Source: CAZTAO01 sp964611645
Lineage (GTDB): Bacteria > Armatimonadota > UBA5829
Assembly: GCA_964611645.1 (NCBI GenBank)
Contig: CAZTAO010000024.1
Span: forward strand, 1-60,922
Length of the DNA stretch: 60,922 bases
Direction: 5' to 3'
The position numbers and the translations under genes are program-made. Within the stretch, counting starts at the first letter, position 1. Each line of letters starts with the position of its first letter. Positions 8,255 through 19,015 of the stretch are shown here, piece after piece. The notes beneath the pieces are model-generated. The model did not search any database. It was not told where the DNA came from and was given only the letters and a program-made list of their open reading frames with translations.

Positions 8255-8725
8255 CTATTCGCCTTCCTGCTTCAACTTCAAGAACTGCTCTTCCTGCGCT
8301 TCCAGTTCGGCCTCTGTCAGTCGATGCGGTGTAGGTACATCATCTTCGACGACCGGTTCCGCCGCCTTGGCAGGCTTTGCTGCCTTTTCTTCCGCCAGGG
8401 GAGTCAGGTCAGCGGAGCTTGCAAGGATGTTGTAACTCATCTTGAGTTGCTTCTGCTCTCCGGTGAGGCGGTTGCGGACTTCATCCGAAAGCCCGTGGAG
8501 CCATCGGTCGCGTTCCTGCTTCTGGACCTTCAGGTGTCGGTCGCGGATACTCGTTGGTAGCGACTCCAGATCGACGATGACACATACACTTCCATCAGGA
8601 TAGGTGCGGTCAACGGATCCGGTCAGCCCGGCGAAATACTCGTAATACAGCCCTGTCTTCGCGTCTTCGGCAGTGCACTCTCTCTGTACTATTGTTACCC
8701 TGTCACCAGGTTTGAGCGATCGCAT
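8255..8725 (-). CDS. Small hypothetical protein with an SH3/KOW-like N-terminus
   Basis: The 156-residue protein is not assigned to a family. Residues 1-55 (MRSLKPGDRVTIVQ...GLTGSVDRTYPDGSVCVIVD) look like a small beta-barrel of KOW/SH3 type, with the G-rich turn usual in such domains. The middle is helical and charged. The C-terminal third is rich in Ala, Glu and Lys (EEKAAKPAKAAEPVVEDD), probably disordered, and ends in a glutamate-rich helix. There is no signal peptide or membrane segment, so it is cytosolic. It lies 44 bp downstream of the flavoprotein gene on the same strand and may be its operon partner in reverse order (HI0933-like, then this gene). RNA or ribosome binding is a guess only. 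Confidence 0.6.
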   Translation of the reverse strand: MRSLKPGDRVTIVQRECTAEDAKTGLYYEYFAGLTGSVDRTYPDGSVCVIVDLESLPTSIRDRHLKVQKQERDRWLHGLSDEVRNRLTGEQKQLKMSYNILASSADLTPLAEEKAAKPAKAAEPVVEDDVPTPHRLTEAELEAQEEQFLKLKQEGE

Positions 8726-8769
8726 AGTCAGACTCCTCCAATTGCATTGAACCTCAACATGATAGCACG

Positions 8770-10062
8770 TTATTCCGCCGGCTTCACATCGGACGCCGCA
8801 GAGTTGCTTCCAGCCAGTCTCTGTGCAGCCGACTGCCCGGCAAGCCAGCCAGTGCTGAATGCGGCCTGCAGGTTGAACCCGCCGGTCACAGCGTCAATAT
8901 CTATCATCTCGCCCGCAAAATACAACCCTTCGACGATGCGCGACATCATAGTGCGAGGGTCAATCTCTTTGCACGCAACCCCCCCCGCAGTGACGATGGC
9001 TTCATCGATGGGGCGAAGCCTGCACACAGGCACGCGGAAGTCCTTGAGCGTCCCGACCAAGGCTCCGCGATCCTCAGAGGTCACGGAGTGCGCCGTCTTC
9101 TCGCCATCCACGCAGGCAAGATCGAGAACTGCCTGGATCATCCCGGACGGCAACACCGAACGCATCACGTTTTTGAGCAGCTTGGGCTGGCTCAGTTCGC
9201 GGACCAGGCGCGCATCGAGCTGTTCGTGGTCCAGGGCAGGCTTGAGGTCGATGGATATGTCGACCTCCCCCGATTCCAGCAGTTTTCCGACCTCTCGGCT
9301 CAGTGTGAGTATGATCGGGCCGGACAACCCGAAGTGCGTGAACAGCATCTCACCGAATTCGGAACAGTGCGCGTTATCTTCGCGCGTACCGCGTTTTCTG
9401 GCGATTACCGTGGCTGAGACGCTCTTCAGCGAAATGCCCTGTAAGTCCGGTATCCACTGGGCGTCCGACACGATGGGGGCGAGCGCTGGACAGATCGGCG
9501 CCACAGTATGCCCCAACTCCCCGGCGAATGCGAATCCATCACCGGTCGAGCCAGTGACGGGATAGGATGCTCCGCCGCAAGCCAATATCACCGCGCCGGC
9601 TTTCATCGTGCCGCCGAACACTTCCACACCTGCGATTCGCCCATCGGATACTCTAAGCCCCTTCGCCGGAGTTCCCAGTCGAACGCTCACGCCCTGTTTC
9701 TCCACCCAGTTGGTGAGAGCTTCAACTACGTCCTGCGCTCTGTCCGACTCGGGGAAAACTCGTCCCCCACGTTCGACCTTTGTCCCAACACCCAACTCAG
9801 AGAGAAACGCTATCAGATCATCACTGAACCAACGCGAGAAGATTCCGTAGAGGAACTTGCCGTTGGGAGCAAACGCCCTGATGAAGGCGTCGATGTCCGC
9901 GATATTCGTGAGGTTGCACCGGCCCTTGCCGCTGATGGCAAGTTTTCTGCCGAGTCGGGGGCCTTTTTCCAGGAGCGTTACGCGTGCTCCTGACTGTGCG
10001 GCTGTCCCCGCAGCCAGAATGCCCGCGGGTCCTCCGCCAACCACAATAACTGGTTCACTCAT
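8770..10062 (-). CDS. HI0933/BaiN-like FAD-dependent oxidoreductase
   Basis: The 430-residue flavoprotein begins with a Rossmann dinucleotide motif (VIVVGGGPAGILAAG, residues 5-19). It has the family signature GRKLAISGKGRCNLTN near residue 40 and a C-terminal FAD-contact block (VTAGGVACKEIDPRTM; GLYFAGEMIDIDAVTGGFN). HI0933-type proteins are soluble FAD enzymes, and the BaiN members reduce steroid-type double bonds. The substrate here is unknown. Its ATG overlaps the stop of the upstream phosphohexomutase by four bases (ATGA at 10059-10062), so the two are translationally coupled. Length and motifs are complete. Confidence 0.88.
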   Translation of the reverse strand: MSEPVIVVGGGPAGILAAGTAAQSGARVTLLEKGPRLGRKLAISGKGRCNLTNIADIDAFIRAFAPNGKFLYGIFSRWFSDDLIAFLSELGVGTKVERGGRVFPESDRAQDVVEALTNWVEKQGVSVRLGTPAKGLRVSDGRIAGVEVFGGTMKAGAVILACGGASYPVTGSTGDGFAFAGELGHTVAPICPALAPIVSDAQWIPDLQGISLKSVSATVIARKRGTREDNAHCSEFGEMLFTHFGLSGPIILTLSREVGKLLESGEVDISIDLKPALDHEQLDARLVRELSQPKLLKNVMRSVLPSGMIQAVLDLACVDGEKTAHSVTSEDRGALVGTLKDFRVPVCRLRPIDEAIVTAGGVACKEIDPRTMMSRIVEGLYFAGEMIDIDAVTGGFNLQAAFSTGWLAGQSAAQRLAGSNSAASDVKPAE

Positions 10063-11804
10063 TGTCGGTTGCCAGACGCAATCTCGGTGATCTCCTGGGC
10101 TGCGGCTTGCACATCCGGGAAATCCGCGGCGTCATCTGCGTCTACTATCATCCGCCACACACCGGCTTCGGTGCGAGAGCCTCTGAGGAAGACGAACGCC
10201 CGCCGATCACCGGATTCCAGCAGTACGCGCCACCCACCGCTCTCATCGCCATTGCGCTTCTCCACCACGCGAGTCCCCTCGAAGTTCTGGAACTCATATC
10301 GCTCGAATCTGGACTGAAGCATTGGCCACAGACGCTCAGCGAACCCGCGCTCCACCCGTTCCTTTATTTCCCCGTGGGAGATCGGCGGGCACGTAAGCTT
10401 TGTGATTATGTTGCGGTTAGTCGGGACAAGAGAGAGCAGTACCTGTAGTGAGGGCAACTGACCGTTCTCAAGTTTGGCGGGTTCTTTGCTGCCGAATGCT
10501 CGGCTCCAAGCCTCCGCCAGCCCGTTCTCCGACTCCGCCAACGCTGCAGACAGAGCGGCCTGGAGACCGTCGCGACAGGTGCTGGTCTCGAATATCGTGC
10601 CACCGTTGGCCCCTTCGACGCCCACGGGCACGTCGTAGCCTGCCTGGCGAAGCTCGTGCATCTTGGTGACTACGTTGATCTCACCGGTTTCCACCAGGAA
10701 CACCTCCGCGGCGAAAGCTTTAGCCACCCGCTGACTGGCAAGCGAGGTTGCGTCCGACATCACCACCGCCAGCATCCGCTGGGACTTCCTTCTGGAGGCC
10801 CTTCTGGCCAGGGTAACCGCAATGTTGAATGTCGACACGGTCTGGGGGTGGAGGACTGCCGAGTCATCTCTACCCGGCAGCACCAGGTTGCCCCTGTCGG
10901 CGTCGTAGTCGAATGCTACCCCGAAGTGCGCCCGCTCACGTGCTACCGCTCTGGAGACCCGAAGCAGAGTGTGCCTGCCGCTGGCGGGGTCCACACCGTC
11001 CGTGTCGATTGCATGTTCGGGATAGCCGACTTCGGCGTTGATTTCAATGACCCTCACGCCAAAGTGCTCCAGCACGCGGGCGTCGATCCCGCAGCCGGAG
11101 CCTCCGTTGGGGTCAAGCAGCACAGGCCCTAGCGTGAGAGGTTTCAGGCAGTGCGGGGTGATGCCCCAGTCATGCCCTATGCTGTCGAGGTAAGCCCGTT
11201 CTGCCTTGACTCGGCAAAGCTCATTGCGTATCGTTGAGAGTTCGCGCGATAGCCGGAGGTCGCTCACTCCCTCTATCCACTTGGTGGAAGAGTCGCCCAA
11301 CGACTCAGAAGCCGCCGCAACTGACGTGATAACGGCCGCCATGTCTTCGGCGGAGAGCAGCGCACCTGCCGGAGCGGAGTGCTCGCCCGGGTTATTGCAC
11401 CCGGACAGGAACTTGAAGCCGTTGTGTGTAATCGGGTTGTGGCTGGCGGTCACTATGACCCCGCCGTCGGCGTCCAGCGACCGGACCGCAGTCTGGGCCA
11501 GGGGAGTGGTAATTATCCCCAGGTCGACTATCTCGAGCGATCTGTTGATAGAGTCCGCCCCGGCGAGAAAGCCCTTTACCAGGGCCCGCGCCAGGTTGGC
11601 TCCTGTGGGGCGGGGGTCCCTGCCCACAACGAATGTGCAGCGATCCGCACATATAGTGGATCGCGCATAACAGAAGCCGTAGAGGCTTGCCAGAGCCTCG
11701 TGTTCCCCGGAGATATCAGGGCCTTGGCCGAAGCCCGTCCTTACGCCTGAAAACGACTGCACCAACCCCGGGTCGAGCAGCGCTTGCCTAACCAAATCGA
11801 GCAA
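10059..11804 (-). CDS. Phosphoglucomutase/phosphomannomutase family protein
   Basis: The 581-residue enzyme belongs to the alpha-D-phosphohexomutase superfamily, which moves phosphate between C6 and C1 of hexoses. The catalytic serine loop is VTASHNP (residues 118-124). The metal loop reads FDYDADR (about 298-304), where the family almost always has DGDADR. The three Asp residues are kept. A sugar-binding VEGANGG (family GEQSG-like) follows near 400, then a phosphate-binding C-terminal domain. It is about 100 residues longer than bacterial ManB/GlmM enzymes. The start is a TTG preceded by GAGGTAG. It shares a four-base overlap with the flavoprotein gene downstream. Sugar specificity cannot be told from sequence. 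Confidence 0.82.
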   Translation of the reverse strand: MLDLVRQALLDPGLVQSFSGVRTGFGQGPDISGEHEALASLYGFCYARSTICADRCTFVVGRDPRPTGANLARALVKGFLAGADSINRSLEIVDLGIITTPLAQTAVRSLDADGGVIVTASHNPITHNGFKFLSGCNNPGEHSAPAGALLSAEDMAAVITSVAAASESLGDSSTKWIEGVSDLRLSRELSTIRNELCRVKAERAYLDSIGHDWGITPHCLKPLTLGPVLLDPNGGSGCGIDARVLEHFGVRVIEINAEVGYPEHAIDTDGVDPASGRHTLLRVSRAVARERAHFGVAFDYDADRGNLVLPGRDDSAVLHPQTVSTFNIAVTLARRASRRKSQRMLAVVMSDATSLASQRVAKAFAAEVFLVETGEINVVTKMHELRQAGYDVPVGVEGANGGTIFETSTCRDGLQAALSAALAESENGLAEAWSRAFGSKEPAKLENGQLPSLQVLLSLVPTNRNIITKLTCPPISHGEIKERVERGFAERLWPMLQSRFERYEFQNFEGTRVVEKRNGDESGGWRVLLESGDRRAFVFLRGSRTEAGVWRMIVDADDAADFPDVQAAAQEITEIASGNRQ

Positions 11805-12015
11805 CTGACTACCTCTATTCCAACATGTCCGAACATATATCTACCCAATTATGTCTACTTCGCCGCCCCGCGAAGGTATTCCTGCGTCAGCAGATGCAGT
11901 GGTTCTATGACATTTTCTGGTGTTTTCGCGCAATTAGCCTCATTTTGGTTGCCATTTTCGCGCGCGTGTTATATAATCCATTGCAGATAGCAACAAGCTT
12001 GAGGCTTTACCGACC
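11805..12015. other. Divergent intergenic region
   Basis: This 211-bp stretch separates the minus-strand phosphohexomutase from the plus-strand small membrane protein. It contains the plus-strand promoter described at 11949-11977. It is AT-richer than its surroundings and holds no coding frame that I can support. Confidence 0.5.
11949..11977 (+). promoter_or_regulatory. Promoter of the small membrane protein (and probably sigH)
   Basis: TTGCCA (11949-11954), a 17-base spacer and TATAAT (11972-11977) form a strong sigma-70-type promoter 38 bp before the start codon at 12016. Confidence 0.75.
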
Positions 12016-12276
12016 ATGGCCGACAACGTGAACAAAGGCATAGAAACAGCCGCGACGCCGATCATAGACGCGCTCGATTCCTTGACGGATGTCTTGGACG
12101 ATGTTCAGAAAGCGCTCGAGCGCGGCAAGGCGAACGCCGTCAGCATCAAACTCGGCAAGAAGCGGATAGCGTCGTTTTCGATCAAGCTGACGCCGTTGAC
12201 TGCTCTTGGTCTTGGTGTTCTGGCGGTTCTGGTCACGAAACTGGCCGTGGAACTGGTACAGCAAGAAGAAGACTAG
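12016..12276 (+). CDS. Small single-pass membrane protein, DUF4342-like
   Basis: The 86-residue protein has an amphipathic helical N-terminus (MADNVNKGIETAATPIIDAL), then a basic segment (AVSIKLGKKRIASFSIK). One hydrophobic helix follows (LTALGLGVLAVLVTKLAVEL, about 60-79), with an acidic end. This order resembles the DUF4342 family of small proteins, but the match is by eye. It has its own strong promoter and lies 79 bp before the sigma factor gene, with no terminator between them, so both are probably co-transcribed. The function is unknown. Confidence 0.65.
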   Translation: MADNVNKGIETAATPIIDALDSLTDVLDDVQKALERGKANAVSIKLGKKRIASFSIKLTPLTALGLGVLAVLVTKLAVELVQQEED

Positions 12277-12355
12277 GCCGCGCTGTGCGTGGCTATGTCT
12301 GTGTGGCCGGGTAGGCAGTGCGCTACTAACAACCAACCGTATCTGAGGTGGTGGG

Positions 12356-13024
12356 GTGGACGAGATTATCCTCGACGAACGGTATACTATACAGTCCGAA
12401 TATGCGGGATTAGGCGATCAGGACGTGGTCAGAGTCGCTCAGTCGGGCGATGACCTCGCGTCTGAGTTCCTCCTATATAAGTATAGAAGCCTTGTCAGGA
12501 CGAAGGTGCGATCGTACTTCCTGATGGGCGCTGAGAAGGAAGACCTTCTACAGATCGGTATGATCGGGCTCTGGCAGGCCATAGTCGACTATCGACCCGA
12601 GAAAGACATTTCCTTTCTCTCTTTCGCCAGAATCTGCATAGAACGCCACGTAATCACCGCCATCAAGACGGCCACCCGTCGGAAACAAACTCCCCTCAAC
12701 AGTTCCGTGTCACTCGAGTATCCGTCAGAGGACTGCGAGTCCGAGTGGAACCTCGCTGACATCCTCATGGCGGATGATACAATCGACCCCGAGGAACTGG
12801 TTCTCAAGCAGGAAGACACTAGCCGACTGCAGATAATGCTGAGGCGTTTGCTTTCGGAGTTCGAGTGGGAAGTGCTGTCGGGCTACCAGATGGGCAAGTC
12901 GTACCGAGAAATTGCGGTTGACCTCAACTGCAAGACCAAGTCGGTAGACAACGCCCTTGCCCGCATCAAGCGCAAGATATCCCTCGCGCCTCACGACTGG
13001 CCTGGAATTACCGACGCCAACTAG
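12356..13024 (+). CDS. sigH: RNA polymerase sigma factor of the SigH (sigma-30) group
   Basis: The 222-residue protein closely follows Bacillus SigH in layout. Region 2 contains YRSLVRTKVRSYFLMGAEKE and the -10 recognition helix area (ERHVITAIKTATRRKQTPLN). A spacer with NSSVSLEYPSEDCES follows, and region 4 ends with KSVDNALARIKRKISL. It would direct RNA polymerase to an alternative promoter set. In Firmicutes SigH controls the onset of stationary phase and competence. The role in this diderm is not known. Translation starts at a GTG (12356) preceded by GAGGTGG. It lies between a small membrane protein and recR, not next to rpmG-secE as in Firmicutes. Confidence 0.88.
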   Translation: MDEIILDERYTIQSEYAGLGDQDVVRVAQSGDDLASEFLLYKYRSLVRTKVRSYFLMGAEKEDLLQIGMIGLWQAIVDYRPEKDISFLSFARICIERHVITAIKTATRRKQTPLNSSVSLEYPSEDCESEWNLADILMADDTIDPEELVLKQEDTSRLQIMLRRLLSEFEWEVLSGYQMGKSYREIAVDLNCKTKSVDNALARIKRKISLAPHDWPGITDAN

Positions 13025-13030
13025 CTAGAC

Positions 13031-13060
13031 TTCACTGCGTTGCCGGTTTTCTGCTATAAT
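13031..13060 (+). promoter_or_regulatory. Extended -10 promoter upstream of recR
   Basis: TTCACT (13031-13036), an 18-base spacer and TGCTATAAT (13052-13060) form an extended -10 promoter. Transcription would start near 13067, at the base of a GCGGTTA/TAACCGC stem (13065-13071 with 13098-13104). Confidence 0.6.
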
Positions 13061-13109
13061 GTAGGCGGTTAGAGGCCGCACCAATCTACCAATACGGTAA
13101 CCGCTCAAC

Positions 13110-13137
13110 GGCGGGCGCACGCGCCCGTCTATTCTTT
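13110..13137 (+). terminator. Terminator-like hairpin between sigH and recR
   Basis: GGCGGGCGC (13110-13118) pairs with GCGCCCGTC (13121-13129, one G-U pair). A weak TATTCTTT follows. It lies after the recR promoter, so it may act as an attenuator in the recR leader and not only as the sigH terminator. Confidence 0.5.
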
Positions 13138-13160
13138 GTGTCGACCTCGGCTGGCTGCTA

Positions 13161-13757
13161 ATGCATTACGCAAAACCTCTCGCAAGACTGGTATCTGAAT
13201 TCGAGAAACTGCCGGGCATCGGGCCGAAGTCCGCGCAGCGGTTGGCTTTCCACATTCTCAGGGTTTCGGAAGACGAAGCCCGCGCGTTTGCGGAGGCTTT
13301 GCTGGCTGTGAAGCGCGAGATCAAGCTCTGCCCGAACTGCTTCAACTACACGGATTCCGATCTCTGCAACGTGTGTTCCGACCCCAAACGCGACCCGTCT
13401 GTGATCTGCGTCGTTGCGGAGCCGCGCGACGTGGTGGCGATGGAAAAGACCAACGAGTTCAGAGGGGTATATCACGTGTTGGGCGGGGTTATCTCTCCGA
13501 TGGACGGCGTTGAGCCGGACATGCTCCGCATCCGTGAACTGCTTGCAAGAATCGGCGAAGGAGCAGGCAGGGAAGTCATACTGGCCACAAACCCCACCAT
13601 CGAGGGCGATACCACAGCAATGTACCTGGCGGGCATTCTGAAACCTTTGGGAGTCAGTGTCACCAGGATTGCGCACGGTATGCCGGTTGGTGGAGATATG
13701 GACTACGCCGATCAGGCCACCCTGATCCAGGCTATGAAATGGCGTAGAGAGATGTAG
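13161..13757 (+). CDS. recR: Recombination mediator RecR
   Basis: The 198-residue protein has every RecR element. A helix-hairpin-helix lies near the start (FEKLPGIGPKSAQRLAF, about 15-31). The C4 zinc finger is CPNCFNYTDSDLCNVC (about 57-72). A Toprim domain follows (VICVVAEPRDVVAME...EGDTTAMYLAGIL), then the C-terminal GMPVGGDMDYAD block. RecR works with RecF/RecO to load RecA at single-strand gaps. The usual neighbours dnaX and ybaB are absent here; the gene follows sigH. The ATG at 13161 has no obvious Shine-Dalgarno, so an altered or structured initiation region is possible. Confidence 0.97.
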   Translation: MHYAKPLARLVSEFEKLPGIGPKSAQRLAFHILRVSEDEARAFAEALLAVKREIKLCPNCFNYTDSDLCNVCSDPKRDPSVICVVAEPRDVVAMEKTNEFRGVYHVLGGVISPMDGVEPDMLRIRELLARIGEGAGREVILATNPTIEGDTTAMYLAGILKPLGVSVTRIAHGMPVGGDMDYADQATLIQAMKWRREM

Positions 13758-13862
13758 GTCGGCTGCCTGTCAGCGTCTGGGGCAGCTTGCGGATTCCAAG
13801 GCGCATATACGTATTACCACGCCGCAAGGCGAGGCATCGAATTGAGGAGAATAGGACAGACT

Positions 13863-17452
<3,590 letters not shown>

Positions 17453-17473
17453 CGGCCAGAGAAAGCAAACCAT

Positions 17474-17498
17474 CCCTCCAGGTATCCTACCTGGAGGG
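17474..17498 (+). repeat. Perfect 11-bp hairpin after nifJ
   Basis: CCCTCCAGGTA (17474-17484) and TACCTGGAGGG (17488-17498) form a perfect stem with a three-base loop. No T tract follows. It may stabilise the 3' end of the nifJ transcript. Confidence 0.6.
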
Positions 17499-17520
17499 AA
17501 CCAGAGAATAGAGAAAGCAA

Positions 17521-17555
17521 GGGCCGGGATCTCAAAATCCCGGCCCTTTGTCTTG
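17521..17555 (+). terminator. Rho-independent terminator of nifJ, probably bidirectional
   Basis: GGGCCGGGAT (17521-17530) pairs with ATCCCGGCCC (17537-17546), followed by TTTGTCTTGG. On the minus strand the same stem is followed by TTGCTTTCTC, so it may also serve the convergent gene ending at 17647. Confidence 0.85.
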
Positions 17556-17646
17556 GACACGATTAAGCGATTGAATGATGGACAGGATTGGCGGGCAAGT
17601 GAATCCTGCCCATCGCTGAATCCTGAGAATCCTGTTCAGACGCAGT

Positions 17647-18816
17647 CTACTGCACCTTCTGATACTTCCTCACGAGTTCATCAGAGTCGTAGTGCAGGCT
17701 GATGATAGCCAGCGGCACAGGCCCGGCCTCGAACTGCACTGTCTTCACTCGGCTGGATATCTCATCACCCTCGCCGGTTCCCATCTCTTTGACTATTCCC
17801 CGGGAGCCTTCGTCGCCGTCTTCGATGATAGGCTTGGAGGCGTCAGGGAAGAATGTTGCAGTGATAAGCCCGATGTTGTCGGTGTAGGACTGTCTGGCTG
17901 CCACCGACTCGCCCGATACGGTCACCAGGAACTTCTTCGCAACATTGTCATCCATCTGCCAGCCTTTGATCATGCCATATTGGTTAGCGTCCAGCACCCA
18001 CAACCGCCCCTGCGATGGCAGTTCTCGCTTCTGAGCGATGGTATTCAGGCCGTCGATATGCAAAGCCACTCCCACTCGTTTGCCGGAGTTGTTGTATATC
18101 TCTAACTCATACTCTTCCCCATTCTTGAACGGGACCCACAGCGCGCCGTCCTTCTTGTAGAGAGGCTTCTGCTTGCCATTCACCCACACTCGGACGCCGT
18201 AGTCCGATGACTTCACACTGGTGGCAATGTTGATGTTGGTGTTGAGCGCTTGCGCCACCACTACCTGCTGGGTGGGTGAAGTGTTTGCAGGCACGATCAC
18301 AGTGTCGCCGAAGAGAGAGAGCATATCGGCGTCGAGGGTAATCTCTGTGGACTTCATCCCCTTGTTACTCGCGCTGGGAAGTTGAATGAGTTTACAGGAA
18401 ATCTTGGCCTTCGAGCCTATCCTGGTGATGTTACCAAGAATGAGGGAGTCGATGCCTTTGACCTTTCCGAGAATGGCCTGGCTGCTGGCTGAGTTGGTGA
18501 TGCCGGACGCCTGAATCTTGGCCTCTTTGAGGACCTTGTTGAGATCGTTTCGCTCAACCACCTCAAAGCCCTGGCTGCTCTCGGTGAGATACTCTTCCAT
18601 CTGCTCTGCGAAGTAACGGCCAGCGCTACCGGTCTTGCCGCCAAGGCTGCCGGAGCCATTGGTGAACTCAGGCACACCGACATCCTTCAGGCCCGCCTTC
18701 TGGATCCTGTCGACCATTTCCTTAGCCAGATTCCTCATTGGCTCATTGACATCAGCCCGGCACGCCACGCCAAACAACAGCACGAAAGCAACAACCATCG
18801 AAACAATCGTCTTCAT
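17647..18816 (-). CDS. Secreted protein with a CsgG/FlgO-like N-terminal domain
   Basis: The 389-residue protein starts at the ATG of MKTIVSMVVAF, which has a GGAGG site. The longer frame to 18843 lacks one. The signal sequence ends near FGVACRAD; a lipobox-like GVAC suggests a lipoprotein. Residues about 35-165 resemble the CsgG/FlgO fold (VGVPEFTNGSG...YLTESSQGFEVVERNDLNKVLKE...LGKVKGIDSLILGNI). In that family, outer-membrane assembly lipoproteins carry this domain. The C-terminal 200 residues look like a beta-rich domain with RVWVNGKQKPLYKKDG and no recognised family. No curli genes lie nearby, so a curli secretion role is not supported. Confidence 0.7.
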   Translation of the reverse strand: MKTIVSMVVAFVLLFGVACRADVNEPMRNLAKEMVDRIQKAGLKDVGVPEFTNGSGSLGGKTGSAGRYFAEQMEEYLTESSQGFEVVERNDLNKVLKEAKIQASGITNSASSQAILGKVKGIDSLILGNITRIGSKAKISCKLIQLPSASNKGMKSTEITLDADMLSLFGDTVIVPANTSPTQQVVVAQALNTNINIATSVKSSDYGVRVWVNGKQKPLYKKDGALWVPFKNGEEYELEIYNNSGKRVGVALHIDGLNTIAQKRELPSQGRLWVLDANQYGMIKGWQMDDNVAKKFLVTVSGESVAARQSYTDNIGLITATFFPDASKPIIEDGDEGSRGIVKEMGTGEGDEISSRVKTVQFEAGPVPLAIISLHYDSDELVRKYQKVQ

Positions 18817-18901
18817 CGCCAACCTCCAGAGAACAACCGACATACAGTATCACTAGACGCAGCTACATTATATCCCCTTGCCCGATAGTGCACAATTTCG
18901 G

Positions 18902-18987
18902 TCCCCAACCCCAACCCCTTCCCCAAGTTTGGGGAAGGGGAGCTGCCTCCCTCTCCAAACTTGGAGAGGGTCGGGGTGAGGTCCGTA
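18902..18987. repeat. G/C-rich double-palindrome repeat, copy at 18.9 kb
   Basis: Two strong hairpins sit side by side: CCCCTTCCCCAA/TTGGGGAAGGGG (18915-18940) and CCCTCTCCAA/TTGGAGAGGG (18949-18970). They are framed by CCCCAACCCC and GGGTCGGGGTGAGG. The unit belongs to the same family as the repeats at 30.6, 49.0 and 53.5 kb. Confidence 0.75.
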
Positions 18988-19015
18988 CGTTTGCCATCGC
19001 ACGTCCGCCTCGGTT

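Noticed and set aside
13025..13160. Small SRP RNA (4.5S) near recR
   Set aside because: The region is structured, but the conserved GGTCAGGTCCGGAAGGAAGCAGCC-type core is absent.
17647..18816. Curli secretion (CsgG) system
   Set aside because: Only a CsgG-like fold is seen, without csgA, B, E or F genes. The C-terminal half is unrelated.
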